This document shows positions 1 to 7,276 of a stretch of 18,965 nucleotides of DNA, one piece after another. Position 1 is the first letter of the stretch. Each line of letters begins with the position of its first letter. The DNA comes from Clostridia bacterium (GTDB lineage: Bacteria; Bacillota; Clostridia; Clostridiales; Clostridiaceae): contig RZYZ01000013.1 in NCBI GenBank assembly GCA_009930125.1, positions 1 to 18,965 of the forward strand, written 5' to 3'. Under the pieces are notes generated by a model. It was not told where the DNA came from and ran no database searches. It saw only the letters and a program-made list of their open reading frames with translations. Position numbers and translations under genes: made by a program.

Positions 1-1
1 G

Positions 2-1333
2 CATAAGGGCAATGTGGTGGAACCGATGAAGGTCATCAACGAGCAGGGAGCAGACGCCACCAGATGGCATTTCTATACCGCTTCCATGCCATGGCTTCCT
101 ACAAGATTCTCTCAGGATGATGTGGCGGAAAGTCAGAGAAAGTTCCTTCTGACTCTGTACAATGTGTATTCCTTCTATGTGCTCTATGCGGACATCGACA
201 ATTTCAACCCGCTGGACTACAGGGACCATACCTCAGATAACGTCATGGACAAGTGGATCCTGTCCAAGCTGAACTCCCTGGTGAAGACCGTCACGGAAAA
301 TCTGGACGGATACAGAATCACCCAGGCGGCTCTTGCCATCGAGGACTTCACGGATGAACTGTCCAACTGGTATGTAAGAAGAAACCGTTCCAGATTCTGG
401 TCCGATGAACTGACAGAGGATAAGATCAGTGCATACACGACGCTTTATAATGTGCTGGTGACCCTGGCCAAGACTGCGGCACCATTTGTGCCTTACATCG
501 CAGAAACCATCTATCAGAATCTGGTGGTGGGCCTCGATAAGACTGCCAAGGAATCCATCCACTTCACAAGCTATCCTGAAGCGGACGAAGCCCTCATCAA
601 TGGGGACCTGGAAAAAGAAATGGGACTTGCCTATAACCTGGTGACCCTGGGCAGAAGTGCAAGAAACACCTCCAACATGAAGAACAGACAGCCTCTGTCT
701 CAGATGCTGATTTCCGAGAAGGAGCTTCCTGAGTATTATGGAGACATCATCAAGGATGAGCTGAACATCAAGGAGGTTGTGCTGGGCGCAGATCTTTCCA
801 AGTATGTGAACTACGAGATCAAGCCGAACCTGCCGGTTCTGGGAAAATCCTACGGAAAGATGATTCCGAAGATCCGAGCTGCCATAAACGGCATGGACCA
901 GATGGAGCTTGCTCAGAAGGTGAGCCGCGGAGAAAATGTTTCCGTATCCATTGATGGAGAGGAAATCCTCTTAAACGGAGACAATCTTCTTGTGACCATG
1001 CAGGGGCTGGAAGGATTCGCCTTTGCCGGAGAAGGAGAGCTGGGCGTGATCCTGGATACAAACCTGACACCTGAGCTGAAGGAAGAAGGAGACGTTCGTG
1101 AGATGATCTCCAAGATCCAGAACCTGAGAAAGGAATCCGGATTCCAGGTGGCGGACAAGATCAGACTTTATGTGTCCGGAAACGAGAAGCTTACGGATAT
1201 CATGAAAAAGTTCGAAGACCACCTGAAGAAGGAAACCCTCACGGTGGAAATCAGATATGATGAGAAGCACGCAGCGGAAGAGTTCAACATCAACGGAGAA
1301 ACCATCCTCATCGGTGTTGAAGTGGTGAAATAA
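2..1333 (+). CDS. ileS: Isoleucyl-tRNA synthetase, C-terminal part (5' end outside window)
   Basis: This gene charges tRNA-Ile with isoleucine in the cytoplasm. The open frame runs in from the left edge, so the Rossmann catalytic core and editing domain are not visible. The first residues in frame read HKGNVVEPMKVI, which directly follow the class I KMSKS loop. Next come the class I segment GADATRWHFYTASMPWLP, the helical anticodon-binding domain (about residues 75-250 of the visible part) and a C-terminal domain. The visible 443 residues contain no cysteine, so the C-terminal zinc site of the E. coli-type enzyme is absent. Together with the RFSQDDVAESQRKF segment this points to the eukaryote-like type 2 IleRS common in Clostridia, a type known to be poorly inhibited by mupirocin. 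The type 2 assignment is inference, since the catalytic core cannot be read. A strong terminator follows. Confidence 0.95.
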   Translation, partial: HKGNVVEPMKVINEQGADATRWHFYTASMPWLPTRFSQDDVAESQRKFLLTLYNVYSFYVLYADIDNFNPLDYRDHTSDNVMDKWILSKLNSLVKTVTENLDGYRITQAALAIEDFTDELSNWYVRRNRSRFWSDELTEDKISAYTTLYNVLVTLAKTAAPFVPYIAETIYQNLVVGLDKTAKESIHFTSYPEADEALINGDLEKEMGLAYNLVTLGRSARNTSNMKNRQPLSQMLISEKELPEYYGDIIKDELNIKEVVLGADLSKYVNYEIKPNLPVLGKSYGKMIPKIRAAINGMDQMELAQKVSRGENVSVSIDGEEILLNGDNLLVTMQGLEGFAFAGEGELGVILDTNLTPELKEEGDVREMISKIQNLRKESGFQVADKIRLYVSGNEKLTDIMKKFEDHLKKETLTVEIRYDEKHAAEEFNINGETILIGVEVVK

Positions 1334-1368
1334 CCCGAAGACAGCGTACAGATAAAAAGTTTTCAGGA

Positions 1369-1405
1369 GGACCGGGCTATGGATGCATAGCCCGGTCCTT
1401 GCTTT
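1369..1405 (+). terminator. Rho-independent terminator after ileS
   Basis: A perfect 13-bp stem (1369-1381 with 1386-1398) with a GATG loop, GC-rich at the base, is followed by the moderately T-rich TTGCTTTCT. It lies 35 bases after the ileS stop codon. Confidence 0.85.
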
Positions 1406-1504
1406 CTGAATATGTAACCTGAATATGCAATGAAAACACAGGTTAAATTTTCATGAAACATTTTCATTTTTCTCTGAAAGGTGATAAGATAGTAAAGAGA
1501 AAAG

Positions 1505-1530
1505 ATGTAAAGGATGGAATTCTTTTACAT
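1505..1530. repeat. Inverted repeat upstream of the LacI/CcpA-type gene
   Basis: ATGTAAAGGA and TCTTTTACAT are separated by six bases; the arms are complementary except for one position. The repeat sits in the 364-base AT-rich gap between ileS and the regulator gene. It could be an operator or a weak hairpin (a T-run follows at 1531-1535). It does not match the cre consensus well. The rest of the gap (1406-1690) holds only AT-rich promoter-like sequence and no open frame of note. Confidence 0.35.
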
Positions 1531-1640
1531 TTTTCTGAAAAAAGGTAGAGTATTTTCAGTAAATATATATTACAATGTATATGATAAGGTTTACTGTTTA
1601 ATATTTTAACCGAAATTATACAAAATATTCGTGTGTTAAG

Positions 1641-1649
1641 TGATATACT
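1641..1649 (+). promoter_or_regulatory. Extended -10 promoter candidate for the LacI/CcpA-type gene
   Basis: TGATATACT gives a TGn extended -10 with hexamer TATACT at 1644-1649, 63 bases before the chosen start codon. No good -35 is present at 17-18 bases, which is tolerated by extended -10 promoters. Other AT-rich -10-like strings occur nearby, so the choice is tentative. Confidence 0.4.
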
Positions 1650-1712
1650 AATATAAAGTATTGGATTTCAGCAGAGAATGAATATTAATTTATAAATATG
1701 AGGAGTGGTAAC

Positions 1713-2708
1713 ATGGCAGCTTCAATCAAAGACGTTGCAAGAGAAGCGGGCGTATCCATCGCAACCGTATCTCGTGTACTTAACAATGTGGATGTAGTAA
1801 ATGAAGACACAAAAAAGAGAGTTCAGGATGCAATCAAGAAACTGAGCTATAGACCGAATATCGTGGCAAGAAGCCTCAAGACCCAGAAGACCAAGACCAT
1901 CGGTATTCTGGTTCCGGATATCTCCAATCAGTTTTATCCTGAAGTCGTGAGAGGTGCAGAGGACGTAGCGAACATTTACGACTACAACATCATCCTGTGT
2001 AACTCAGACTCCGACCTGGACAAAGAGAAAGAGTACATCCGCGTCCTGAAGGAAAAGATGGTGGATGGCATGCTCTATATGAGTTCATCCCTGGAAGGCG
2101 AGATTCTGGATCTCATCGATGAACTGGAACTGAAGACCGTTCTTGTGGAAACGAAGATTTCCGGCGGGAAACTTCCAAGCGTCACCATCGACAATAAGAA
2201 GGCCGCTTATGATGCGACCAAATATCTTCTGGAAAAAGGAAACAAAAAGGTTGCCTACATCGGCCTGAAGAAAGACAGGACCAATGCGGTATCCAGACGA
2301 TACAACGGCTATGAGAAGGCACTGAAGGACAGTGGCATTGAAGTGGATCCAAGCCTTGTGTATTTCGGAGGCCTCAAAGCCGCCGACGGATACAACGGCA
2401 TCAATGTGATTCTGGAAAACAGTGAAATCGATGCAGTATTCTGCGCGTCTGATGAAGTGGCCATGGGTGCTATCAATGCACTGAGAGACAAGGGGCTGGA
2501 CTGTCCTAAGGATGTGGATGTCATGGGATTCAACGACAACTCCATGGCGGCTGTATTCTATCCAAAGATCTCCACCGTGGCGCAGCCTATGTATGACATG
2601 GGTTCCGTAGGCATGAGAATGCTCATCAAGATCGTGAACAACAAGCCTCTTGATGATGATCAGTATGTACTTCAGTACTACCTGGTGGAAAGAGATTCTG
2701 TAAAGTAG
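1713..2708 (+). CDS. ccpA: LacI-family transcriptional regulator, CcpA-like
   Basis: A DNA-binding regulator, probably a global carbon catabolite regulator. From the ATG at 1713 the product has 331 aa, the usual CcpA length. This start is preferred because the ribosome site GGAGTGG (1702-1708) precedes it; an in-frame ATG at 1698 would place that site inside the gene. The N-terminal helix-turn-helix (residues 4-25) reads IKDVAREAGVSIATVSRVLN, followed by the hinge SYRPNIVARSLKT. A periplasmic-binding-protein-like core follows with VPDISNQFYPEVVRGAED and the late MYDMGSVGMRMLIK segment. That segment corresponds to the CcpA surface that contacts HPr-Ser46-P. The resemblance to Bacillus CcpA is strong from memory, but a related LacI regulator of a specific sugar system is not excluded. 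No sugar genes are adjacent. It shares a transcript with the PgpA-family gene 11 bases downstream. Confidence 0.85.
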   Translation: MAASIKDVAREAGVSIATVSRVLNNVDVVNEDTKKRVQDAIKKLSYRPNIVARSLKTQKTKTIGILVPDISNQFYPEVVRGAEDVANIYDYNIILCNSDSDLDKEKEYIRVLKEKMVDGMLYMSSSLEGEILDLIDELELKTVLVETKISGGKLPSVTIDNKKAAYDATKYLLEKGNKKVAYIGLKKDRTNAVSRRYNGYEKALKDSGIEVDPSLVYFGGLKAADGYNGINVILENSEIDAVFCASDEVAMGAINALRDKGLDCPKDVDVMGFNDNSMAAVFYPKISTVAQPMYDMGSVGMRMLIKIVNNKPLDDDQYVLQYYLVERDSVK

Positions 2709-2719
2709 AGGAGTAGGAT

Positions 2720-3217
2720 ATGGGTTACGATTACAATATGGAAGAGCTTCAGAAGATGACCATTGAAACCCTGGAGCGAAGAGGAGTCACCTTAAGCGAT
2801 ATCGCGGATATCGTCATGATTCTTCAGAAGGGATATAAGGAGGATCTGACACATGAAATGTGTGTGGAGAACCTGATGGCGGTGCTGAGAAAAAGAGAAA
2901 TCATCCATGCGGTCCTTACAGGAATCGCTCTGGATGAAATCGCCGAAAAGAAGCTTCTGCCCCAGCCTCTTCAGGAAATCGTGGAGAGCGATGAAGGACT
3001 CTATGGCATTGATGAAATACTGCCCCTTTCCATTGTGAATGTCTATGGCAGTATCGGTCTGACCAACTTCGGGTATCTGGACAAAGAAAAAATCGGAATC
3101 ATCAAGAAACTGGATCGGGAAAAGCATGGCATACATGTGAACACTTTCCTCGATGACATCGTTGCGGCACTGGCTGCAGCGGCGGCTAGTAGAATAGCCC
3201 ATTCTGATCGTCCGTAG
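2720..3217 (+). CDS. PgpA-family protein (YutG-like), putative phosphatidylglycerophosphatase A
   Basis: A 165-aa soluble protein of the PgpA family (Pfam PF04608). In E. coli, PgpA dephosphorylates phosphatidylglycerophosphate to phosphatidylglycerol. The Gram-positive YutG branch, which this matches, lacks the membrane helices, so its real substrate is less certain. Recognisable segments are ERRGVTLSDIADIVMILQKG (residues 19-38), LTGIALDEIAE, DEGLYGIDEILPLSIVNVYG and, near the C-terminus, VNTFLDDIVAALAAAAASR. The acidic residues in the last two segments fit a metal-dependent phosphatase. The start follows a GAGGAG site 6-7 bases upstream. The gene lies 11 bases after the CcpA-like gene and is followed by a terminator, so the two form one unit. 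Function in lipid synthesis is by family only. Confidence 0.8.
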   Translation: MGYDYNMEELQKMTIETLERRGVTLSDIADIVMILQKGYKEDLTHEMCVENLMAVLRKREIIHAVLTGIALDEIAEKKLLPQPLQEIVESDEGLYGIDEILPLSIVNVYGSIGLTNFGYLDKEKIGIIKKLDREKHGIHVNTFLDDIVAALAAAAASRIAHSDRP

Positions 3218-3239
3218 AATCTTAAAGCAGTACAATTCG

Positions 3240-3278
3240 AAGAAAGATGCACAAGTAATTTGTGTATCTTTCTTTTTT
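3240..3278 (+). terminator. Rho-independent terminator after the PgpA-family gene
   Basis: A 15-bp stem (3240-3254 with 3260-3274, one G-U pair) with loop GTAAT is followed by more T residues to 3278. It closes the regulator/PgpA unit. Confidence 0.85.
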
Positions 3279-3381
3279 GAGTGCAGTACAGATTTTGTGA
3301 ATTACAACCTGATTCCGCGTCTGGTCTATACCCAAAAGAGTGGAATGAGACTATGATATTAGTTATGTTTATAGAACAATT

Positions 3382-3470
3382 TTTCCGTATCGAAAACTAC
3401 GATGCGGAAACTGAACAAAAGAAGGAACCCGCACAGGGTTCACAATAGATGTCCTTTTGGACTTAGGAGG
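3382..3470 (+). promoter_or_regulatory. Hairpin-rich leader of the MATE gene, candidate cis-regulatory RNA
   Basis: Three hairpins stand in a row before the start codon. The first has an 11-bp stem (3382-3392 with 3400-3410, one wobble pair) and loop AAAACTA. The second is GAACCC-GCACA-GGGTTC (3425-3441). The third is GTCC-TTTT-GGAC (3451-3462). The last overlaps an alternative pairing of TCCT (3452-3455) with AGGA (3465-3468) inside the ribosome site. I do not recognise a known riboswitch class. The stretch 3281-3381 before it holds no gene and no convincing promoter. Confidence 0.4.
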
Positions 3471-3478
3471 AAATAGAA

Positions 3479-4897
3479 TTGGGCGATCGAGCTAAATTAA
3501 TGAGGGAAGAGAAGATTTTCAAGCTGTTCTTGAGATTTTCCATTCCTGCCATCATCGGGATGATCATACAGTCCCTATATAATATTGTAGATAGAATATT
3601 CATCGGAAATATTCCGGTGACAGGAGGCCTTGCCATCAGCGGCATCGGTGTAATCCTGCCCATCACGTTCATCATCATGGGATTTTCCATGCTTTTCGGT
3701 ATCGGTTCCGGTGCGAACATATCCATCAAGCTGGGACAGAACAAAAAGGATGAAGCGGAACAGATCTTCGGAACGGGCTTCTTCATGCTGGTGGTCACAG
3801 GCCTTGCCATCACCGTCATCGGACTTCTGTTTCTGGATCAGATCGTCAACCTCTACGGAGCAGACGACACCATAAGGTCCTATGCTACAGGCTATTTCAG
3901 AATCATTCTCTACGGGAATGTGTTCAACACCATCGCCTTCGGTCTGAACAACATCATCAGAGCAGAAGGAAATGCTAAAATCGGGATGTTGACTATGGTC
4001 ATCGGTGCCGTAACCAACATCATCCTGGATCCGATTCTGATCTATGGACTGGACATGGGGGTTGAGGGAGCAGCGCTTGCCACAATCATTGCACAGTTTG
4101 CAAGCTTCGTATGGACCATGAGATACTTCCTGTCCGGCAAGAGCATGCTTGCGCTTCATAGACACTATATCCGATTCAGAAAGGAAACCGTGCTGATGAT
4201 CATGTCCATCGGGTCTTCCCCTTTTGCCATGCAGGTGGCAGGAAGCGTCATCGGGATCCTTTTAAACAGAAGTCTTTCCGAGTATGGAGGCTCGCTGGCC
4301 ATTGGTGCCTATGCCGCCATCAACTCCGTGGTAATCCTGTTCTTCATGCCGATATTCGGTATGAATCAGGGGCTGCAGCCCATCATTGGCTTCAACTACG
4401 GTGCGAAGAATTACAGCAGAGTCAAAGGTGCGCTGAAGGTAGGGATTCTGTCGGCCACACTTGTAAGTGTTGTCGGATTTATCTTCATTCAGACGATACC
4501 ACATGTGTTCATTAACTTCATCTCCAAGGATCCCGAAATCCGTGAAATGGGTGTGCTGGGTCTTCGAAGATTCATGCTGGCCATGCCGGTCATCGGGATG
4601 CAGATCATCAGTGCCAATTTCTTCCAGGCCATCGGCCAGGCGAAGAAGGCATTCTTCCTGTCCATGTCGAGACAGGTGATTTTTCTGATTCCGCTGATCC
4701 TCATTCTACCCAGATTCTACGGCCTTGTGGGTATTTTCACTGCAGCACCCATCGCTGATAGTGTAGCCACTGTTACCACTGCTGTGGTACTCTACTTCCA
4801 GATCAGAACCATGAACAAGGAAGAACAGAATTTCAGAGAACACAGAATGGAAGAAATCGAAGAAAGAGTAGAAAAGAAGCTTGGTGTAGAAATATAA
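3479..4897 (+). CDS. MATE-family efflux transporter (MepA-like)
   Basis: An integral membrane exporter of the MATE family, which moves drugs or other organic cations out of the cell in exchange for Na+ or H+. The 472-aa product fits the usual 12-helix length. The N-terminus has the MepA/DinF-type signature SIPAIIGMIIQSLYNIVDRI (residues 21-40), then GFSMLFGIGSGANISIKLGQ; a corresponding second-half segment reads GMNQGLQPIIGFNYGAKNYS. The C-terminus is a charged cytoplasmic tail (EEIEERVEKK). The start is TTG: AGGAGG at 3465-3470 lies eight bases upstream, while the next in-frame ATG at 3500 has no ribosome site. It is a single-gene unit with a hairpin-rich leader upstream and a terminator downstream. 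The substrate cannot be told from sequence. Confidence 0.92.
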   Translation: MGDRAKLMREEKIFKLFLRFSIPAIIGMIIQSLYNIVDRIFIGNIPVTGGLAISGIGVILPITFIIMGFSMLFGIGSGANISIKLGQNKKDEAEQIFGTGFFMLVVTGLAITVIGLLFLDQIVNLYGADDTIRSYATGYFRIILYGNVFNTIAFGLNNIIRAEGNAKIGMLTMVIGAVTNIILDPILIYGLDMGVEGAALATIIAQFASFVWTMRYFLSGKSMLALHRHYIRFRKETVLMIMSIGSSPFAMQVAGSVIGILLNRSLSEYGGSLAIGAYAAINSVVILFFMPIFGMNQGLQPIIGFNYGAKNYSRVKGALKVGILSATLVSVVGFIFIQTIPHVFINFISKDPEIREMGVLGLRRFMLAMPVIGMQIISANFFQAIGQAKKAFFLSMSRQVIFLIPLILILPRFYGLVGIFTAAPIADSVATVTTAVVLYFQIRTMNKEEQNFREHRMEEIEERVEKKLGVEI

Positions 4898-4924
4898 CAG
4901 GCAGATAAGAGAAATAGAGCATAG

Positions 4925-4967
4925 ACGTCATGGCGAAATCAGGTGATTTCATCATGACGTTTTCTTT
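4925..4967 (+). terminator. Rho-independent terminator after the MATE gene
   Basis: A long stem (4925-4941 with 4944-4960, one mismatch and one wobble pair) with a very short loop is followed by TTTTCTTTC. It lies 27 bases after the MATE stop codon. Confidence 0.85.
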
Positions 4968-5043
4968 CGCTGATTTGTGAGAAAATTGTCATTTTTTCAG
5001 AAGAAGTTCGGGATTCTACTTTCTTTCTTCAGTATAGTATGCG

Positions 5044-5049
5044 TATAAT
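5044..5049 (+). promoter_or_regulatory. -10 promoter candidate for the 49-aa protein/cupin unit
   Basis: TATAAT preceded by TGCG; no convincing -35 at 17 bases. It lies in the 312-base gap after the MATE gene. If used, it gives an untranslated leader of about 155 bases. Confidence 0.4.
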
Positions 5050-5063
5050 ACCATTATAAGAAA

Positions 5064-5188
5064 AGATTGAAATGCTATAGAAAAAGAAGTGCGCTTATCG
5101 GATCAATCTCCAGGAAAGAGAACGAAACAGCTTCGCTGGAACATGGGAAGTCAAAGAGAAGTGTCACAAGCTGAGTGGATTTCAATCT
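5064..5188 (+). promoter_or_regulatory. Candidate structured leader RNA with long-range pairing
   Basis: AGATTGAAAT (5064-5073) is perfectly complementary to ATTTCAATCT (5179-5188). Within it, CAGCTT (5128-5133) can pair with AAGCTG (5168-5173), and CAGC-TTC-GCTG forms a competing local hairpin. AGATTG can also pair with CAATCT at 5104-5109, giving two mutually exclusive states. The closing helix ends nine bases before the GGGGAGG ribosome site of the 49-aa gene. No known riboswitch class was recognised; this is a pairing-based guess. Confidence 0.35.
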
Positions 5189-5209
5189 GGACCAAAGGGG
5201 AGGATAATT

Positions 5210-5359
5210 ATGGAACTGGGCATTGCCGCAGGGGTCATACTGATCCTGACGCTGGAGTTTCTTAGGTCCGTCAGGATGATCAGAAACAACAGGGAAGAGA
5301 TTACGAGACTTGAGAAAAGGATCATGGAACTGGAAAATCTGTTGAAAGAGGAAGGCTGA
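5210..5359 (+). CDS. Small membrane protein, 49 aa, with coiled-coil tail
   Basis: A short gene with an excellent ribosome site (GGGGAGG at 5197-5203, six bases before ATG). The product starts MELGIAAGVILILTLEFL, one membrane helix at residues 4-18. A basic segment (RSVRMIRNNR) follows, then a heptad-like helix rich in E, L and K (EEITRLEKRIMELENLLKEE). The basic residues after the helix suggest N-out/C-in topology. I do not recognise a family. It lies 39 bases upstream of the cupin gene and is probably co-transcribed with it. The strong ribosome site and amphipathic pattern support a real gene, but function is unknown. Confidence 0.65.
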   Translation: MELGIAAGVILILTLEFLRSVRMIRNNREEITRLEKRIMELENLLKEEG

Positions 5360-5398
5360 CTTTAAGTTTTCCCATAGAGAAGAAAGGATGGAAGAATA

Positions 5399-5869
5399 AT
5401 GAGAACAAAAGAAGAATGGATCAGGAATCTTCGTCTGATTCCGCATCCCGAAGGGGGATACTACAGACAGACGGATCGATCCGAGGAAGTGTACGGGGAA
5501 AAGAGTCTTCCTCTCTACACCAACATCTACTTTCTGCTTACGAAGGAAAGTCCCTCGCACTTTCATAGGCTTACATCGGATGAGCTCTGGTTCTATCATG
5601 GGGGCAATGCGCTGACCATTCATTCCTTAAAACCAGATGGCACCTATGAGAAAAATATACTGGGCCTTTCAGAAGGGCAGCTTCTTCATCATACTGTACC
5701 CGCAGGAGAGATCTTCGGATCCACAGTGGAGGAGGGCTATGCACTGGTCAGCTGCACCGTGGTACCTGGTTTCGATTTTTCGGATTTCAGGCTTTTCACA
5801 GAAGAAGAGCTTCTGAAAGAATACCCGCAGCATGAAGAAATCATCCGAAGGCTTTCCATCAGAAAATAG
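5399..5869 (+). CDS. Cupin-fold protein of the DUF985 (Cupin_5) family
   Basis: A 156-aa cytoplasmic protein of the Cupin_5/DUF985 family (PF06172), small RmlC-like beta-barrel proteins of unsettled function. The N-terminal family hallmark HPEGGYYRQTD is at residues 16-26. The metal-site-like cupin motif follows: H54 and H56 in SHFHRL, E62 in DELWFYHGG, with H67 nearby. Then come a second barrel half with VPAGEIFGS and the C-terminal CTVVPGFDFSDFRLF. The length is normal for the family. The start ATG at 5399 has only a weak AAGGA ten bases upstream. It follows the 49-aa membrane protein gene closely. Structural relatives bind small sugar-like ligands, but no enzyme activity should be assumed. 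Confidence 0.85.
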   Translation: MRTKEEWIRNLRLIPHPEGGYYRQTDRSEEVYGEKSLPLYTNIYFLLTKESPSHFHRLTSDELWFYHGGNALTIHSLKPDGTYEKNILGLSEGQLLHHTVPAGEIFGSTVEEGYALVSCTVVPGFDFSDFRLFTEEELLKEYPQHEEIIRRLSIRK

Positions 5870-5969
5870 AAAAAAGTACCTGAGAAGAGGATCCAGACTA
5901 CAAGGATAGCAATGAAGAAAGGCAGGTAGTGGTTATTTCAGCGTGGATATGAGATTAGGAGGGATATTA

Positions 5970-6608
5970 ATGAAGACAGTGAAACTGGTTCTTCTTTCCA
6001 TAGCATCCTTGATGCTCATGGCGGGATGCTTCGCAATGGAATCTGAAAGGTCAGAAGAAGTGGATAATGGGAATCAGGAGCCGATCATAGTGGAGAGCGG
6101 TTCTGATGAGACAATCAGCAGACTGGAAGAGAAGATTCAAGAGAAGAACGAAGAGATCAAAGTGCTGGAGGAGCTAAACCGTCAGTATGCTGCGTTTCTG
6201 GAGTCTTCCATGGAGCAGATGGATGAGGAAGAACTGAAGAGCCTTGCTAGGCTGAAGCACCGTTATACGCTGATAATCAATGGAGAGGTGCATGAGGATG
6301 GACAAGTCGTTACGCTTCCTGAAGGTCCTGTGGAAGTGAAGATCCGATCTGAAATGCTGCTCGACATCAATCTTCCGCAGAAGATGGAGTCCGCAGGCAC
6401 CTTGACGGGAAACGTAGACGAGCACATAAGCTTCAGAGAAGTGGACCCGGAAGAGATGGTTGTCACCGATGGAACCCATGTGCAGGCATTCATCTATACC
6501 TTCAGCAAGGAAAAGCCCCTGGAGAGGGTCACAATCTATCTGTCGGATGAGCTGAAGAGCCATCTGGGACTGGATGGAAATGAGATTGAAATAAACATTG
6601 TGAAATAA
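5970..6608 (+). CDS. Putative lipoprotein with coiled-coil stalk, unknown function
   Basis: A 212-aa exported protein. It starts at the ATG at 5970, since AGGAGG (5958-5963) lies six bases upstream; an upstream in-frame GTG at 5943 lacks a ribosome site. The N-terminus MKTVKLVLLSIASLMLMAGC is a lipoprotein signal peptide with lipidation at C20. An acidic linker follows, then a coiled coil (about residues 46-78: ETISRLEEKIQEKNEEIKVL). The C-terminal domain (97-212) alternates short beta-like segments and looks globular (RYTLIINGEVHEDGQVVTLP, then VTIYLSDELKSHLGL). The layout suggests a membrane-anchored stalk holding an extracytoplasmic domain near the cell wall. I do not recognise the domain. 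It is 100 bases downstream of the cupin gene, and no terminator was seen between them. Confidence 0.75.
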   Translation: MKTVKLVLLSIASLMLMAGCFAMESERSEEVDNGNQEPIIVESGSDETISRLEEKIQEKNEEIKVLEELNRQYAAFLESSMEQMDEEELKSLARLKHRYTLIINGEVHEDGQVVTLPEGPVEVKIRSEMLLDINLPQKMESAGTLTGNVDEHISFREVDPEEMVVTDGTHVQAFIYTFSKEKPLERVTIYLSDELKSHLGLDGNEIEINIVK

Positions 6609-6788
6609 GGTGTCACTCAACCTGAACTCTATGTTGTAAAGAAAGCAGCTGCAAAAAGGATTTGTTTGTAATCAATGTTACAGATGGAATATTTTCTCAA
6701 CATTGTACAAAATAAGTGTGTAGAGTTCAGATTGTATTACACAATTGCAGATTTGTATGAGATAAACACAATTTATTGGAGGTATTTA

Positions 6789-7124
6789 ATGGCCAGCTTA
6801 TTTGATGAAAGGGAAAAAAGTCCCTTATTCCAATTAACATTTATTCTTTTCATCGTCGTACTCATGGCACTAAATAATAATGAGAAAATAGCAGATATTC
6901 CTTATGCGTATATTTCTTTCAGATTAATTCAAATCACTTTCAGTATATATGTATTATTGAATGTTGCTTTTTTGCTGAAAGATAAATTTAAAGAACAAAA
7001 AAATAGAAAACCAGCAGAGAAGATCCGGGTTTTCTTTATAGCTCTGTTTTTAATTCTACTTGTATTTGTTACGATTGAATCAATAATTCATATAATTTCA
7101 TATATTAGATTGAATCTATTTTGA
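6789..7124 (+). CDS. Three-helix membrane protein, 111 aa, in AT-rich sequence
   Basis: The start at ATG 6789 is set by GGAGG six bases upstream. The open frame extends back to 6675, but that part has no ribosome site and looks non-coding. The product MASLFDEREKSPLF... has three predicted membrane helices at about residues 14-26, 38-56 and 75-100, separated by charged loops (KDKFKEQKNRKPAEK between helices 2 and 3). No family was recognised. The gene and its flanks (about 6610-7240) are clearly more AT-rich than the neighbours, with ATA, TTA, AAT and AGA codons common. That suggests acquisition from elsewhere or relaxed selection. A weak promoter, TTGTAA-18-TATTTT (6666-6695), may serve it. 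Its end overlaps the open frame described next. Confidence 0.6.
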   Translation: MASLFDEREKSPLFQLTFILFIVVLMALNNNEKIADIPYAYISFRLIQITFSIYVLLNVAFLLKDKFKEQKNRKPAEKIRVFFIALFLILLVFVTIESIIHIISYIRLNLF

Positions 7125-7239
7125 ATACTTTAAGGCGAATGTTCATTCAGAAGTCCCTCGCTACAAAAAACTGACAGGTGACAGAGCAGAGGATATATTA
7201 AACCTGATTGAAAAATATAATAGAAAACTGAACCCATAG
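7114..7239 (+). pseudogene. Possible C-terminal remnant of a lost gene
   Basis: A frame without a start codon or ribosome site reads into a protein-like end: HSEVPRYKKLTGDRAEDIL, then NLIEKYNRKLNP and a TAG stop at 7237. The balance of charged and hydrophobic residues resembles the helical tail of a soluble protein. It is in the +1 frame relative to the three-helix gene and overlaps its last 11 bases. It could be a remnant left by a deletion, a frameshifted extension of the three-helix protein, or chance. I cannot name the parent family. Confidence 0.3.
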
Positions 7240-7276
7240 TAGTCACTGCAACTGACCTTGAGAGAGGAGGAAAAGA

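Noticed and set aside
3425..3445. CGCACAGGG resembling part of a c-di-GMP-I riboswitch
   Set aside because: The rest of the conserved class is missing and the segment simply forms a GAACCC/GGGTTC hairpin.
5089..5266. A GTG-started plus-strand frame through the leader and into the 49-aa gene
   Set aside because: It has no ribosome site and an unlikely composition, and it conflicts with the well-placed ATG at 5210.
5075..5623. A 182-codon minus-strand frame across the 49-aa gene and the cupin
   Set aside because: The plus-strand genes have recognisable family motifs and ribosome sites; this frame has neither.
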